Source: Thiomicrospira sp. UBA5634 (lineage in GTDB: Bacteria > Pseudomonadota > Gammaproteobacteria > Thiomicrospirales > Thiomicrospiraceae). From it: 6,361 nucleotides of DNA. The translations under genes and the position numbers were made by a program. This document shows positions 5,675-6,361 of the stretch, piece after piece. The notes under the pieces are model-generated. The model ran no database searches, had not been told where the DNA came from, and saw only the letters and a program-made list of their open reading frames with translations. Position 1 is the stretch's first letter. The number at the start of each line of letters is the position of its first letter. The stretch lies in contig DIJW01000094.1 in NCBI GenBank assembly GCA_002421475.1, positions 1-6,361 on the forward strand, given 5' to 3'.

Positions 5675-5678
5675 TTTT
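5642..5678 (+). terminator. Terminator-like hairpin in the 3' end of the GGDEF gene
   Basis: A 10-bp perfect stem (5642-5651 with 5659-5668) closes a 7-base loop and lies within the last codons of the GGDEF gene. The sequence CATTAATTTT follows, with a short T-run at 5675-5678. It sits at the junction of two convergent genes that leave no intergenic space. The T-run is weak and the minus-strand side has none, so it fits better as a terminator for the plus strand. Confidence 0.5.
5671..5674. other. Overlapping stop codons of convergent genes
   Basis: The bases TTAA supply the stop TAA of the plus-strand GGDEF gene (5672-5674) and, on the minus strand, the stop TAA of coaBC (5673-5671). The two coding regions therefore overlap by four bases with no intergenic space. 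Confidence 0.95.
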
Positions 5679-6361
5679 CCAACTGTTGACGAATGAAACT
5701 GAGCAGGTGTTTAGCCTGTTCGGTTTTTGTTGATGGGTTAAGCGGATTAATTTCTGATGCCGTGATTAAGGTCAATGCGTTGGTCTCGGTTTCAAAGCCC
5801 TTACCCGCCCCCACTTCATTAGCGCAAATCATATCCAACTTTTTACGCGCCAATTTATCCTTGGCGTAATCCAGCACATTTTGCGTTTCGGCGGCAAATC
5901 CGACCACAAAAGGTTTATTTGATTGCTGCGCCACCCAGGCAATAATGTCGGGATTTTTCACCAAGGTGAGTTGTAGTGTATCGCTATCGGCGGATTTTTT
6001 AATTTTTTGCAGTGATACATCCGCCAAACGAAAATCTGCCACTGCCGCTGCGCCAATCATCACATCCGTTTGCGCATAATGTTGCTGTACTGCGTCAAAC
6101 ATCTGCAATGCCGAACGCACATTAATGCGCTCTACACCCGGAGGGGCGGGCAAACTCACCGGGCCGCTAATTAAGATCACTTTCGCCCCCAATTCCGCCG
6201 CCATTTGTGCAATCGCATAACCCATTTTGCCAGAGCTGCGATTGCCGATAAAACGCACCGGATCAAGATCTTCAAACGTCGGCCCGGCGGTTATTAATAA
6301 CGTTTTATCCGACCACCAGACCTGGTGATTCGGATTGTTATTTGCCAAAGCACCAGGCCTT
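5671..6361 (-). CDS. coaBC: Bifunctional CoaBC, C-terminal phosphopantothenoylcysteine synthetase part, 5' end beyond the right edge
   Basis: Visible are 229 residues of the CoaB domain and the end of the linker. CoaB joins 4'-phosphopantothenate to cysteine using CTP; the missing CoaC half decarboxylates the product, both in coenzyme A synthesis. In order, the domain shows LLITAGPTFEDLDPVRFIGNR, which runs into SSGKMG. It then shows SGPVSLPAPPGV, the AAAVADF segment, the KIKK lysine motif (encoded near 5995-6006), VKNPDI and the GFAAET motif. An in-frame TTG at 6348 is inside the linker rather than the gene start, since the frame continues open to the window edge (R-P-G-A-L-A-N). CoaB genes in this class are normally fused to coaC. 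Its stop codon shares four bases with the stop of the convergent GGDEF gene. Two copies of the ACCAGGCCTGGT-type palindrome lie in the linker. Confidence 0.93.
   Translation of the reverse strand, partial: RPGALANNNPNHQVWWSDKTLLITAGPTFEDLDPVRFIGNRSSGKMGYAIAQMAAELGAKVILISGPVSLPAPPGVERINVRSALQMFDAVQQHYAQTDVMIGAAAVADFRLADVSLQKIKKSADSDTLQLTLVKNPDIIAWVAQQSNKPFVVGFAAETQNVLDYAKDKLARKKLDMICANEVGAGKGFETETNALTLITASEINPLNPSTKTEQAKHLLSFIRQQLEN
6314..6327. repeat. Variant palindrome copy, CACCAGACCTGGTG, in the CoaBC linker
   Basis: Matches the 14-bp form at 3049-3062 at 13 of 14 positions; the one change (A for G at 6320) breaks the central pair. It encodes His-Gln-Val-Trp-Trp just before the first strand of the CoaB domain. 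Confidence 0.75.
6351..6361. repeat. Partial palindrome copy cut by the window edge
   Basis: CACCAGGCCT at 6351-6360 matches the first ten bases of the 14-bp form. Base 6361 is T where G is expected, so the copy is imperfect or diverges here; the rest is outside the window. It lies in the same CoaBC linker, 23 bases from the variant copy. Confidence 0.6.

Noticed and set aside
6346..6348. A TTG start giving a separate coaB gene
   Set aside because: The frame stays open to the window edge, and coaB is normally fused to coaC in this class. AAGG upstream of the TTG is part of the palindrome and probably coincidental.
1..6361. CRISPR array, insertion sequence, tRNA or rRNA
   Set aside because: I saw no regularly spaced repeats with unique spacers, no transposase frame with terminal repeats, and no tRNA- or rRNA-like sequence. 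The palindrome copies are far apart and irregularly spaced.

Overview
The window looks like chromosomal DNA from a gammaproteobacterium. The adjacent dut and algC genes, the nearby coaBC, the OMPLA gene pldA, and moderate GC content fit that class. The combination of DUF4395 and DUF302 proteins hints at a sulfur-oxidising Thiotrichales member (Thiomicrospira/Hydrogenovibrio type), but that placement is inference.

Layout. From 1 to 2340, on the minus strand, lies a compact cluster read dut -> algC -> pldA. It holds dUTPase, phosphomannomutase/phosphoglucomutase and the 5' part of outer-membrane phospholipase A, which runs off the left edge. From 2497 to 5674, on the plus strand, lie four genes: arfB (ribosome rescue hydrolase), a DUF4395-type membrane protein with a four-cysteine C-terminus, a DUF302 protein, and a REC-REC-GGDEF response regulator (putative diguanylate cyclase). 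From 5671 to the right edge, on the minus strand, is the C-terminal (CoaB) half of coaBC. Its stop codon overlaps that of the GGDEF gene. There is no gene-free stretch above 300 bases.

How it fits together. In Pseudomonas the order coaBC-dut-algC is contiguous. Here the two ends are present on the same strand, but a roughly 3.2 kb block of oppositely oriented genes lies between them. The DUF4395 and DUF302 genes form a probable two-gene unit. The GGDEF gene is separated from them by a strong 13-bp inverted repeat and appears to lack a Shine-Dalgarno sequence.

Most unusual signal. A 12-14 bp palindrome, ACCAGGCCTGGT, occurs three times exactly, once with one central mismatch, once cut by the window edge, and once as an 8-bp core. 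The copies lie in places of low constraint: between genes, in a signal peptide, and in the CoaC-CoaB linker. This looks like a genome-wide iterated palindrome or protein-binding/methylation site. The second notable point is the diguanylate cyclase: it has PleD-like architecture, but its first receiver lacks the phosphoacceptor while its second is intact, the reverse of PleD.
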